Shown here piece by piece: positions 37,356 through 45,458 of a DNA stretch of 64,000 bases (the first letter of the stretch is position 1; each line of letters begins with the position of its first letter). Under the pieces are notes generated by a model. It had not been told where the DNA came from. It was given only the letters and a program-made list of their open reading frames with translations, and searched no databases. This stretch comes from CAWJJM01 sp963843275 (GTDB lineage: Bacteria; Acidobacteriota; Thermoanaerobaculia; Multivoradales; JBCCEF01). The DNA is taken from assembly GCA_963843275.1 (NCBI GenBank), contig CAWJJM010000010.1, positions 555,234 through 619,233 on the forward strand, read 5' to 3'. Made by a program: the position numbers and the translations under genes.

Positions 37356-37871
37356 CTACTTCAGGTCGCTGTTCCACATGTCGTGGATGGCCTTCCACGA
37401 GCCGTCCGCCTGCTTCTTCCACACGCACAGGTACTTGCCCCGGTCCTCGACCGTCCGGCCGTCCTCGCCCTGGAACGAGAGCTCGTAGGTTCCCGCGGTG
37501 TAGCCGAGGTCCCCGGTGACCCCGGCGTGTGCCGTCTTCCAGGAGATGGAGAGCGTCGGGTCGGCGAGCATGCCGGCCCACAGCGCCCGCGCGGCGTCCC
37601 TGCCGGTCGCGGCCGGCTCGTTCGGCGGATAGGCGACGGCGTCCTCCGCGTAGTAGGAGGCGACGCGGTCCGCGTCCCGCGCCGTCGCCGCATCCGACCA
37701 GGAGTCGTCGAGCCGCGCCAGGGCGTCGGCCTCGCCGCCGGCACCCTCCGCGCCGCCCGGCGCCACCGGGTCTCCCTGCGCCGCGACGAGCAGCACGAAG
37801 ATCACCGCCCCGGCCGCAGCGTGGATCGATGGACGCACCGCTTGACGCACCTTCCTCTGGAGACGATTCAT
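37356..37871 (-). CDS. Exported DUF4440/SnoaL-like protein
   Basis: 171 residues. An N-terminal hydrophobic segment (IHAAAGAVIFVLLVAAQGDP) after a basic start suggests export or a membrane anchor. The NTF2 fold follows: ARLDDSWSDAATARDADRVA, SYYAEDAVAYPPNEPAATGR, DLGYTAGTYELSFQGEDGRT and KYLCVWKKQADGSWKAIHDM. The last block is the DUF4440 signature. Function unknown. It is the fifth NTF2-fold gene in this 9-kb stretch and the only one with an export signal. Confidence 0.88.
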   Translation of the reverse strand: MNRLQRKVRQAVRPSIHAAAGAVIFVLLVAAQGDPVAPGGAEGAGGEADALARLDDSWSDAATARDADRVASYYAEDAVAYPPNEPAATGRDAARALWAGMLADPTLSISWKTAHAGVTGDLGYTAGTYELSFQGEDGRTVEDRGKYLCVWKKQADGSWKAIHDMWNSDLK

Positions 37872-38012
37872 GACGCCGTCCTCCTCGTTGGTCGAATTGG
37901 ACCACCGACACTATCGCGGTCACGGGTTCCGCGCGCTCCGCCGGTGCAGAGCCGCGTCGGCCCGCTCCCCGGCCGTCCGAGCGCGGCGTGGGACGGCGCC
38001 GCCGGCTCTCCC

Positions 38013-38654
38013 TCAGCCCAGCACCCGCCGCACGACGGGCCGCGTCGGCTTGCGGCGCGCCACCTCGCGGAAGCCGGCGCGGTCGTACATCGACCGGGTG
38101 CCGAACCAGAGGGTGTCATCGGCGGCGCGGCCCGGCTTGTCCTGGGGGTAGGCCTCCAGGATCGTCGCGCCCCGTTCGCGGGCGTAGTCGATGGCGCCGC
38201 GGAGGAGCGCGTGGGCCACCCCCTGGCCGCGGTGCTCGCCCGGGACGACGAAGCAGACGATCGACCAGACCGGCCGGTCGTCCACCGGCTTCATCACCGG
38301 CGAACGCTCCAGGCGCCGGAACTCCTCGCGTGGCCCGAGCGACACCCAGCCCACGGGCTCGTCGCCGCGGTAGGCGAGCAGACCGGGGGGCGGACCGGCC
38401 TCGACCAGGGCGCGCAGATCGGCCCGCGCGGCCTCGCGGCGGCTCGTCCCTTCGGGCGGCGTCGGCCACGGCCCGGTCCGCCGGTAGTAGAGGCACCAGC
38501 AGCCGCGGGCCACCGAGCAGCCCCTGCCCCGGAAGACGGCCTCCACGTCGGGCCAGCGCTCGGGCGTGGCGGGCCGCACGGTGAGGCGCTCGGGAGCCCC
38601 GCCGCCGGTCCCCGCGGCCCCCCGGGGACGACCCGGAGCCCCGCGAGTCCTCAC
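38013..38654 (-). CDS. GNAT-family N-acetyltransferase
   Basis: 213 residues. After a low-complexity N-terminus, LTVRPATPERWPDVEAVFRG begins the fold; a cysteine cluster GCSVARGCWCLYYRR follows, typical of a GNAT subgroup with N-terminal CWC. Motif A is VWSIVCFVVPGEHRGQGVAH with ALLRGAIDYARERGATILEA, and AGFREVARR ends the domain. The GTG at 38654 overlaps the stop of the ABM-like gene (GTGA), fixing the start and linking the two genes. Substrate unknown. Confidence 0.9.
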   Translation of the reverse strand: MRTRGAPGRPRGAAGTGGGAPERLTVRPATPERWPDVEAVFRGRGCSVARGCWCLYYRRTGPWPTPPEGTSRREAARADLRALVEAGPPPGLLAYRGDEPVGWVSLGPREEFRRLERSPVMKPVDDRPVWSIVCFVVPGEHRGQGVAHALLRGAIDYARERGATILEAYPQDKPGRAADDTLWFGTRSMYDRAGFREVARRKPTRPVVRRVLG

Positions 38655-38959
38655 GCCGGCTCGCCGCGGAGGATCGACAGGACCTCGTACACCTCGATGT
38701 CCGGCTCGCCCTGGGCCTGGTACGCCGCGGCGATCGAGGCACGGAGCTCGGACTCGCGGTACTCCGCGAGGGCCTCGGGCGACTCCCAGACGTACAGGCC
38801 CCCGAACTCCCCGGTCGCCGGGTCGTGCAGGTAGTACTTCTGCCGCAGGCCGGACAGCGCCCGGAACTCCGGGGCGCGACGCTGCATGATCTCGGTGACC
38901 TCCTCGAACGGCAGGGACGACCTCAGTCGGACCCTCAGGATCCTCTCCCTCTGCGGCAT
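38651..38959 (-). CDS. Antibiotic-biosynthesis-monooxygenase (ABM/YdhR-like) domain protein
   Basis: 102-residue dimeric alpha-beta-barrel-type protein: RILRVRLRSSLPFEEVTEIM, FRALSGLRQKYYLHDPATGE, FGGLYVWESPEALAEYRESE and IEVYEVLSILRGEPA. LRQKYYLHDPATGEFGGLYV matches the putative mono-oxygenase YdhR / DUF4188-like pattern. The enzymatic role is not established for most members. Its stop overlaps the GTG of the GNAT gene. Confidence 0.82.
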   Translation of the reverse strand: MPQRERILRVRLRSSLPFEEVTEIMQRRAPEFRALSGLRQKYYLHDPATGEFGGLYVWESPEALAEYRESELRASIAAAYQAQGEPDIEVYEVLSILRGEPA

Positions 38960-39143
38960 GTCGGTCTCCTTGCGTCGGTCAGTGGTCGGAGTCTCGGTGG
39001 GCCGCGAGAGCGAAGCCGCCGGTCGCGGTCCTCGACGGCCCCGCGGTCGTGGGCGTCTCGGTGCTCCCTCCGGGATGAGCTCGGCCGTTCATTTTCCCAC
39101 GGCGCGAGGGAGGCGCCGCCGGACGGCCGCACCCTAGCCGCCT

Positions 39144-39476
39144 TCAGCCGTCCCCCTCCCACAGCGGCCGGATCTCGATGACGCCCCGCGCCCGGGCGCA
39201 GGGAGTGTCCGCGACCAGGCCGACCACCTCCTCGACGCTGTCGGCCTCGATCACCGAGAAGCCCGCCAGCGGCAGCCCCGGCTGGGCGTAGGGCACCCGG
39301 GTCACCTCGAGCTTCCGGTCCCAGTTCCGCACCGCGGTGACCTCCGGCCGCACGGCCGACATCAGGTCGCCGCGGTCGCGGATCACCCGGTCCCGGGCCA
39401 GCACATCCTCCTGCTCGCCTTCGCTGAGGGAGTTCCAGCCCGCTTCGTCGCCATAGGCGAGACACAGGAATCGCAT
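39144..39476 (-). CDS. YCII-related (DGPF) domain protein
   Basis: 110 residues: MRFLCLAYGDEAGWNSLSEG, EQEDVLARDRVIRDRGDLMS, VPYAQPGLPLAGFSVIEADS and IEIRPLWEGDG. The N-terminal MxFxCLxY and the C-terminal EIRPL are signatures of the YCII/DGPF family, often encoded near ECF sigma factors; none is visible here. Start is the ATG at 39476, directly behind a region with no clear gene. Function unknown. Confidence 0.87.
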   Translation of the reverse strand: MRFLCLAYGDEAGWNSLSEGEQEDVLARDRVIRDRGDLMSAVRPEVTAVRNWDRKLEVTRVPYAQPGLPLAGFSVIEADSVEEVVGLVADTPCARARGVIEIRPLWEGDG

Positions 39477-40116
39477 GCTCGGTACCCTCCTTCGTCGTCG
39501 GTCTCGTAGCGTGTCCCCGTCGGGCCCCGCCGGAAGAGCTCCCCCGCGTGGCCCGGCGAGGCCGAGACCCATGCGCGGGACGTGCCGGAGACGGCGGTCG
39601 GCGTCCGGCCCCCGCACCCTCGTCCGGGAGGCTGCACCGCGCGCGGAAAGGTCTCGGCGAAACCGCCCGTCACCTCGACGTCCTGGATCACGGGGCGGCG
39701 CAGCACCGCGTTGAGTGGAGCGACGATCCGAGAGCGCCGCAGCCCGGGGTCTCCCGCGATCGTGAAGAGGAGGATCTGCTGCTCTCCGATCAGCGACGAC
39801 ATGGCGGCCCTCAGCTCTTCCAACTCCGAGTTCGCCGAGCGCCTCCAGGTCGGAGCGGCATCCGTTCAAGCGAACCGCCGCCGAGATCTCGTAGAGGCCC
39901 GTGCGGACGGTCGAGCGGTTCCGGGGAGAGATCGAGCGCGGCGGTCTCGCAGAGCGATCCGGGTGGCGGCCCGGCCGAGCAGGCGGCCAGCACGAGAGGG
40001 CGGCAGAAGGACGACCGGCCGGGTGGCGGCCTGCCGAGCACCGCTGGACGACGCCGGCGCGCGGCACGGAGCGCCGGCGCTCCCGGCATGACCGCGCATC
40101 GGTCGGCGCCGGCCCT
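39477..40116. other. 640-bp region without a supported gene
   Basis: No frame looks like an intact protein. A minus-strand frame at about 39600-39823 has a protein-like stretch (SSLIGEQQILLFTIAGDPGL, RRPVIQDVEVTGGFAETFPR) and a second frame near 39850-39900 has GLYEISAAVRLNGCRSDLEA. They could be pieces of one decayed or frameshifted gene upstream of the YCII gene. Confidence 0.4.
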
Positions 40117-40278
40117 TCACCGGTCGCCCGCGATCAGCAGGTAGCCGAGCAGCAGGACGAGGTCGCCCAAGCCGAAACCTGCCACGACGATGGTGAGCGA
40201 CCGCCACGGAGTGACACGCCGCGAGAGCCCGAGATCATCCGAGTCGATGAGGTGCTGCGCCAGGTCGGCGAAGCTCAT
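40117..40278 (-). CDS. Small single-pass membrane protein (53 aa), tentative
   Basis: MSFADLAQHLIDSDDLGLSR leads into a single hydrophobic helix (SLTIVVAGFGLGDLVLLLGY, then LLIAG). The composition is unlike the surrounding arginine-rich shadow frames. There is no convincing Shine-Dalgarno before the ATG at 40278, and the open frame continues upstream. Function unknown. It is listed because of the clear membrane helix and clean stop. Confidence 0.4.
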   Translation of the reverse strand: MSFADLAQHLIDSDDLGLSRRVTPWRSLTIVVAGFGLGDLVLLLGYLLIAGDR

Positions 40279-40403
40279 GGCAGGACGGCGCGAGCGCCCA
40301 GTTCTCGGCGCCTTCCGGCACCGCGAGCAGCCCGCTTGACGGACGACACGCGCACCGCTCGCGCGAGCTCGGCGAGCCTCGGACCCTCCCGGGATCGAAC
40401 ATC

Positions 40404-40973
40404 TCAGGACCTCGAAGTGCGCTGTGGCCGCGAAGGGCACTGGTCCGCCGCCACGCCAGGTGTTCTCTCCCTGGTGACGGTGAAGCTGTCGATCAGCTCG
40501 AGAAAGGCCGCCTCGTGTCGGTGGAAGGACTCGGCGAGCGCCGTGCAGGTGACGAGCCACACCTGGTCGCCGCCGATCACGGCGAGTGCCACGAATCGCA
40601 GATGGCGGCCCGCGAGATCGCCCGCGTAGTGGAGCCTGGACGCCGGCAGGCCGGAGACGGTGCGGCGCTCCGTCTCGAGGAGCTGCACGCCGACCGACTC
40701 GAACTGCTTCCTGGTCGTCGCCAGGTAGGCGTCGAGGTCCATGTCGGTGCGCTGGATCTGCACATTGCAGTTCGGAGCGAAGCCGTCGGCGGCCGGCCCG
40801 GCGACCGTGAGTCTCTGGACGACGGTGGCACTCCTCGAGCCCCCGATGGCCGGCAGATCGACGCTGAATCCGAATTGAGGATCGTCGAAATGGCCGGCCG
40901 CCGGCCCGATGGCATCCGTCCTGATCGAGGTGGCGAGTAGCGAGAGCACGACGAGAGCGGTGAGTCGCTTCAT
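40404..40973 (-). CDS. Exported hypothetical protein (PsbP/DcrB-like fold)
   Basis: 189 residues with an N-terminal signal peptide (MKRLTALVVLSLLATSIRTD). The mature part has the PsbP/DUF1795 pattern FDDPQFGFSVDLPAIGGSRS, CNVQIQRTDMDLDAYLATTR, KQFESVGVQLLETERRTVSG, LRFVALAVIGGDQVWLVTCT and FHRHEAAFLELIDSF. Such proteins are periplasmic or lipoprotein accessory factors of unknown role. It is preceded by about 200 bases with no gene. Confidence 0.75.
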   Translation of the reverse strand: MKRLTALVVLSLLATSIRTDAIGPAAGHFDDPQFGFSVDLPAIGGSRSATVVQRLTVAGPAADGFAPNCNVQIQRTDMDLDAYLATTRKQFESVGVQLLETERRTVSGLPASRLHYAGDLAGRHLRFVALAVIGGDQVWLVTCTALAESFHRHEAAFLELIDSFTVTRERTPGVAADQCPSRPQRTSRS

Positions 40974-41178
40974 GGCTGCTCCAGATCGCAGTGGTCGGGC
41001 CGCGCGGGACGGAGGTCTCCGCCGCGAGGTCGATCAGCCGCCGTCGACACGATGTCGACGGGCCGGCATCTCCTGGCTTCTGCGAGCGCTCCGAGGAGTC
41101 CAGGGGGGCCTTGCCGGGGCGGCGACGGCGCTCCCGGGGAGTCGCTCCGGCGCCCTGCGCATCGGCGAGGGGGCCGCG
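40974..41178. other. Intergenic, nothing recognised
   Basis: 205 bases upstream of the PsbP-like gene. It probably contains that gene's promoter; no conserved element was identified. Confidence 0.3.
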
Positions 41179-41559
41179 TCAAGATCGCCTCCGCCCGCCG
41201 GGCTGACGGATCCGGACCAGTCGGGGCTCCAACCAGACGACGTGCAGGCCGGCGTGCGGTCCCGCTGCGATCCGGAAGGACAGCTCGACGAGCCCGATCT
41301 CGGTCACCGCCCGGACCCTGCGGTAGGTCCCGACGAGGTGCTCGAACACCGGCGCGGACTCTCGCCTCGCCTCCGCGCTCATCTCGCCGAGCTCCGGCGT
41401 GCCCACGATCCGCACGAGCTGCCCCGGCCGGATCGCCCGGCCCTCGCGGTCGAGCGGCGCGAAGGGCGGCCCCCTGCGCGGCTCGGCCATCGGCGTCACG
41501 CCGATCCCCTCCGGCGCCGGATGGATGCACTCATCGGGAACGATCGACTCCGGCATCGA
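41179..41559 (-). CDS. Conserved hypothetical protein with SH3-like region
   Basis: About 126 residues from the ATG 41559. The core IRPGQLVRIVGTPELGEMSA, APVFEHLVGTYRRVRAVTEI, GLVELSFRIAAGPHAGLHVV and WLEPRLVRIR recurs in small uncharacterised bacterial proteins, where a barrel-like GDxVRVVG stretch is followed by FEHLVGT. The true start could be the ATG at 41490 (MAEPRRGPPFAPLDREGRAI) or the longer one at 41601, which would overlap the gene upstream. Function unknown. Confidence 0.65.
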   Translation of the reverse strand, partial: SMPESIVPDECIHPAPEGIGVTPMAEPRRGPPFAPLDREGRAIRPGQLVRIVGTPELGEMSAEARRESAPVFEHLVGTYRRVRAVTEIGLVELSFRIAAGPHAGLHVVWLEPRLVRIRQPGGRRRS

Positions 41560-41590
41560 GCCCGGAGGACGGAGGCGAGGGTGCACCCGC

Positions 41591-42247
41591 TCACCGGTCA
41601 CCCCCGGGAGCGGTGAGCCGGTCCCCCGGAGGCCGGCGGAACGTCACGATCGTGATCCGGCCGGCGGCGCGGAGCGGCTCGACGCGTTCCAGCGCCTCGA
41701 CGAGCTCCCGGCGCGTGACGTCGAGGCCCATCGCGGTCGCCCGCTCCATGTGGCGGTCGGCGAGCGAGAGACCCCGGGTGTCGACGAGGAAGGCGAGGGG
41801 AAAGCCCCGGGAGGAGAAGGCGACGGCCCGCAGGCCGGGAAGCGGCGCCTCACCGGGCGGGCGTTCGACGAGCGCCGCGGAGGGGAGCTCGTCGACCGGC
41901 GGAGGATGGAGCCGCGGGTACCGCCACTCGGAGACCGGCCGTCGCGGGTAGCGCTCCAGGGTGGCGGCGAGCTTCAGCCCGACGGCCTCCCCGAGTCGGA
42001 TCAGCAGGGCCACCTCGTCCGCGTGGAGCTCGGGCGCGGTCGGAAACTCGTGGCCGACGCTCTCCGGATACCCGGGGGGCAGAAGCCGGGTGGGGGTGAA
42101 GATCCGCGCGCCCTCCTCGATCTGCCCGAGGAAGATCCCGACCGTGACGTACGCGGGCGCCGGCGGAGCCTGCGGCACCGGCGCCGCCGCGAGGGCCAGC
42201 AGCGCGCCGAGCGCAGCGGCGATCAGGGAACCAGGCCGAATGACCAT
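41591..42247 (-). CDS. Exported hypothetical protein
   Basis: 218 residues with a signal peptide (VIRPGSLIAAALGALLALAA, then APVPQAPPA). The mature part has YVTVGIFLGQIEEGARIFTP, APELHADEVALLIRLGEAVG and a C-terminal strand GRITIVTFRRPPGD. I recognise no family. A GGAGGCGAGG Shine-Dalgarno before the ATG at 42247 decides the start over 42274. It lies downstream of the repeat protein at 42477-43842 on the same strand, about 230 bases away. Confidence 0.65.
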   Translation of the reverse strand: MVIRPGSLIAAALGALLALAAAPVPQAPPAPAYVTVGIFLGQIEEGARIFTPTRLLPPGYPESVGHEFPTAPELHADEVALLIRLGEAVGLKLAATLERYPRRPVSEWRYPRLHPPPVDELPSAALVERPPGEAPLPGLRAVAFSSRGFPLAFLVDTRGLSLADRHMERATAMGLDVTRRELVEALERVEPLRAAGRITIVTFRRPPGDRLTAPGGDR

Positions 42248-42476
42248 GCCTCGCCTCCGTGTCCTGCCGTCCAACGGATGGGGGGTCGCTCGGCTGCCCC
42301 GACCGGCGGCGGCCCCGGAGGTTCCGCATCACGGTACCAGACCGGCGGAGGAGCTTCCCTCCATGCCCGGGCGCCGAGCTCCCGGCGGCGCCGTCGGACC
42401 CGTACCGCGAGCGTCGTCGGCCCCGGCGACACGCCGGGATCCCCCTCTCCGGGCGCCACGCCGGGCGGCGCGGGAC

Positions 42477-43842
42477 CTAGTGCCCCGCGGGCGGTGGCAT
42501 CTCCCGCGGCCGGTCGAGCTCGACCCTGGCGACGTCGGGCCAGAGCACGACCTCGGGGCGTGGCCGACCTGCGACGAAGACCAGGAGGCCGACGTTGTCG
42601 TCGCCCAGGTCGCCGGCCCGCTCGAGCGCGAGCTCCTCGCCGCCACGGAGGGTCACCCGGACGCGTCGGGCTCCGGACTCCCCGCGCCCGGGGAGCAGAA
42701 TCGAGGCGATCCGTCCGAAGGGGACGATGAAGTCCACGCCTCCGGCCGGGGCGTCGAGCGTCTCGGTGGTCTCGCTCTCGTCGAGGTCCCAGACCAGCCG
42801 GCCGGCGAGACGCCGCCCGCGCCGGGTCACGACCGAGCCCGTGAGCGGGCGTCCCGGCGGGAAGTCGCCATAGGCGGGGCCGCTGCCGTCGGCGAGGCGC
42901 AGGTCGAGCCGCTCGAAGGCGTCCCAGGGGACGAGCACCCGGCCGTAGCGCCGGTCGTCGACGTAGGCGCCGCGATTGCCGCGGCCGACCTCGCGACTGC
43001 CGGAGAGGGCGACCTCGCGGCCGTCGGCGAGGGTCACGAGGGAGCCACCGTCGGCGCGGCGCGCGATCGAGCGCACGGCGTCGAAGCGCAGGCCGACGGG
43101 GCCTTCGGCGGCGCGGCCGTCGAGCGTGTCGGAGCCGACGCACTCCTGCCGGTCCCACTGCACGAAACCGGTGAAGTCGCCCGCCCGTGTGTGCACCGTC
43201 CCGTACAGCCGCCGGGGCGCGGCGGCGAGCGGAGGGGTGGGGAGGAGCTCGATGCTGCGGACCCGCCGCGCGCCGCGGTCGCCGATGCCGCTCGCCAGAT
43301 CCACCACGCCACGCCGCGCGTCCCACACCCGCACGCCGTCGTCGAAGTCGCTGGCTTCGAGGCGATCGAGGTCGAAGGCCGTCCCGCTCTTGAGCGTCAC
43401 CCGCACCCTGGTGCCTCCCGCCTCGATGCGCGCGATGTCGCCGAAGCGCGCCATGAAGGGTCGGCGGAGGTCGGCGGCTCGCTCCCGGCGGAACAGCTCC
43501 ACCCCGAAGACCTCGAACCGGCGGACCTCGGTGGGCAGCCGCTCCGGCGGCAGCTCGGCGGCCCAGCGGTTGCCGTCCTTGGTGCCGTTGAAGGTGTCGC
43601 CCCAGAACGCCTCCTCGTCGCCGCCCCAGCGCAGCCGCCCCTCGTAGACGTCGCCGCCCTGCGTGGTGACGCGGCCGTAGAGGAAGCCGGGGGCGGCGCG
43701 CCGTCCTTGGGCGGCCGCGCGGCCCGCCGCGGGAGGCGGCCGGCGCGAGCTTCGCCTCGCGCCCGAGGAACAGCGAACCGGCGGCGAGAGCGAGGCCGAG
43801 CAGGGACACCAGGACCACGAGAACCGACCGCGATGGCTGCAT
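42477..43842 (-). CDS. Exported beta-rich protein with three internal repeats (one frameshift)
   Basis: About 454 residues when joined. Signal-like N-terminus MQPSRSVLVVLVSLLGLALA in one frame; the body is in another. The break near 43729 is removed by deleting one C (CCGGGC read as CCGCGGC), giving KLAPAASRAGRAAAQGRRAA. The body has three related units: FLYGRVTTQGGDVYEGRLRW, RLYGTVHTRAGDFTGFVQWD and LTGSVVTRRGRRLAGRLVWD, each followed by an acidic DTxxG-like turn and a FG-x-IA or FDAVRSI strand. This suggests three tandem all-beta domains in a secreted or periplasmic protein. No family is recognised. Confidence 0.72.
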
Positions 43843-44153
43843 GGCGCGGAGGATCCTCGCAGATGGTGGCGCGGATGAGGCGACGGTCGGGCAGGAGATG
43901 GCACCCGGCGACCTCGACCGCCCGACCCGAGACTCGTCGGGCCGGGCAGCATCGTGCCCGGGCGGCGTCGGGCTGCGGACGTCGGTCCGGACGACGTCGC
44001 CGCCGGCGTCCAGGAACGGCTCGGCGAGAGCTCGACGAGCCTCGGCCCGCGGGCGGCCCGGCCGCCCGGACGGGCTACCCCCCGCCCGCCTCGATCTTCT
44101 TCAACTGCGCCAGGGTCCGAGCGGAGGGTCGGCGCCGTCGCCCCGGAGCGTCC
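43843..44153. other. 311-bp region without an intact gene; possible C-terminal remnant
   Basis: A minus-strand frame ends in ARTLAQLKKIEAGGG and a TAG near 44086, matching the C-terminal LQQLHKIEAGGD of the cytochrome-TPR protein at 47869. Upstream residues are not protein-like, so at most a short remnant is present. Confidence 0.3.
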
Positions 44154-45158
44154 TCAACCGCCGCGGGAACGCCGCGGCCGCACCCTCGTCCACGCCAGCG
44201 CCAGGGCCGCGAGCGCGATCGCCAGCAGCGCCAGGCCGAACGTCGAGAGGGTCGGGATGGTCAGCACCGAGACCGGCGGATCGACCGCCACCCCGAGCGG
44301 GCTCGTCCCGGTGGGGACGAAGCTCGTGTCGACGGCGCTGCCGCTCAGGCGAGCCCGGCCGACGGCTCCACCCGCCACCTCGCCCCAGTAGAGGAACCCG
44401 CCCGCGATGGTCACCATGTTGGGCGACGGGAGCCCACCGATGAAGCTCGAGATCACGTTGCTGCCATCGAGGTCCGCGCGGCCGATGGTCGTCCCGGAGA
44501 AGGCGTTCGACCAGTAGATGTGGCTCTCGTCCACGGCCACGCCGCAGGCGAAGGCGCCGGCGTTGGGGATGAAGGCCGGGTCCGGGTCGCTGCCGTCGAG
44601 ATCGGCGCGCCCGATGGTGCCCGACCCGTTGTTCGCCCAGTACACGTACTGGCCGTCCACGGCGACGCCGCAGGGACCGCTGCCCACGGTGATGAAGGCG
44701 TCGTTCGGGTTGCTGCCGTCCAACTCGGCGCGACCGACGTTGGTGCCGAGCCCGAAGCCGGTGTCGGCCCAGTAGACGTACTGGCCGTCCACCGCCACGC
44801 CGCACGGCGCCGTCCCCGTGGGGACGAAGGACTGGTCGGTGTCGGAGCCGTCCTTGCCGGCGCGCCCGAGCGTGGCGCCGAGGAAGTTCGCCCAGTACAG
44901 GTGGTCGCCGTCGACCGCCACGCCGCACGGGCCGTTGGCTCCCGTCACCAGCGCCGGGACGACGCCCGAGCCGTCGAGGTTGGCGGCGCCGAGAGTGGTC
45001 CCGGCCCCGTTGTCGAAGTTCGCCCAGTAGATGCGCGCCTCGGCCGAGGTCGCGAGGACCAGCAGGGGCAGCATCACCCAGACGACCCGCGAAGCCCTCC
45101 GCCCACGGGTACGGGCACCCCCCCACACCGCCGCCGAACGCGTTGATTCGCAGGCCAT
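44154..45158 (-). CDS. Secreted YWTD-type beta-propeller with IPTL-CTERM-like sorting signal
   Basis: 334 residues. Signal region VVWVMLPLLVLATSAEA, then six near-identical blades of about 43 residues with the pattern GPCGVAVDGQYVYWAN and GTIGRADLDGSDPDPAFIP, akin to LDL-receptor YWTD propellers. The tail IPTLSTFGLALLAIALAALA followed by basic RVRPRRSRGG is an IPTL-CTERM-like tripartite signal (motif, helix, basic end), which by family knowledge is processed by an exosortase-type system. The start at 45158 gives a long basic N-region; a start nearer the hydrophobic core is possible. It is divergent from katG. Confidence 0.85.
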   Translation of the reverse strand: MACESTRSAAVWGGARTRGRRASRVVWVMLPLLVLATSAEARIYWANFDNGAGTTLGAANLDGSGVVPALVTGANGPCGVAVDGDHLYWANFLGATLGRAGKDGSDTDQSFVPTGTAPCGVAVDGQYVYWADTGFGLGTNVGRAELDGSNPNDAFITVGSGPCGVAVDGQYVYWANNGSGTIGRADLDGSDPDPAFIPNAGAFACGVAVDESHIYWSNAFSGTTIGRADLDGSNVISSFIGGLPSPNMVTIAGGFLYWGEVAGGAVGRARLSGSAVDTSFVPTGTSPLGVAVDPPVSVLTIPTLSTFGLALLAIALAALALAWTRVRPRRSRGG

Positions 45159-45458
45159 CGAACACCCTCCTCAGGATCCAGGACCACATTGCGATCGCGC
45201 GCCTCTCGACGAGGAAGCGCCAGGGCGCGACGGACACGAACGTCCCGCGCAGCTTAGCATCCGACGACCGCCCGGCGACCGCGGTCCGCCCCGCGCTCCG
45301 ACCGAGTTTCCCCGGCGCTCGCCGGCTGCACCGTGATAGCCTGATCCAGGCGAAAGCGGTCCCTTCCGTCGCCCGTTCCCACCCCCGATCGCTGCGCCGG
45401 AACACGCCGTTTTCGCCGCTCCACGGCGACCTGCTCGAACCACCCCCGGGAGAGAAGG
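45159..45458. promoter_or_regulatory. Divergent intergenic region upstream of katG
   Basis: 300 bases between the propeller gene and katG. No clear PerR, Fur or OxyR-type repeat was found. A GGGAGAGAAGG Shine-Dalgarno directly precedes the katG ATG. Confidence 0.35.

Noticed and set aside
44086..44170. C-terminal LAQLKKIEAGGG remnant resembling the cytochrome-TPR tail
   Set aside because: Too short, with no upstream coding character; reported only as a note on the intergenic region.
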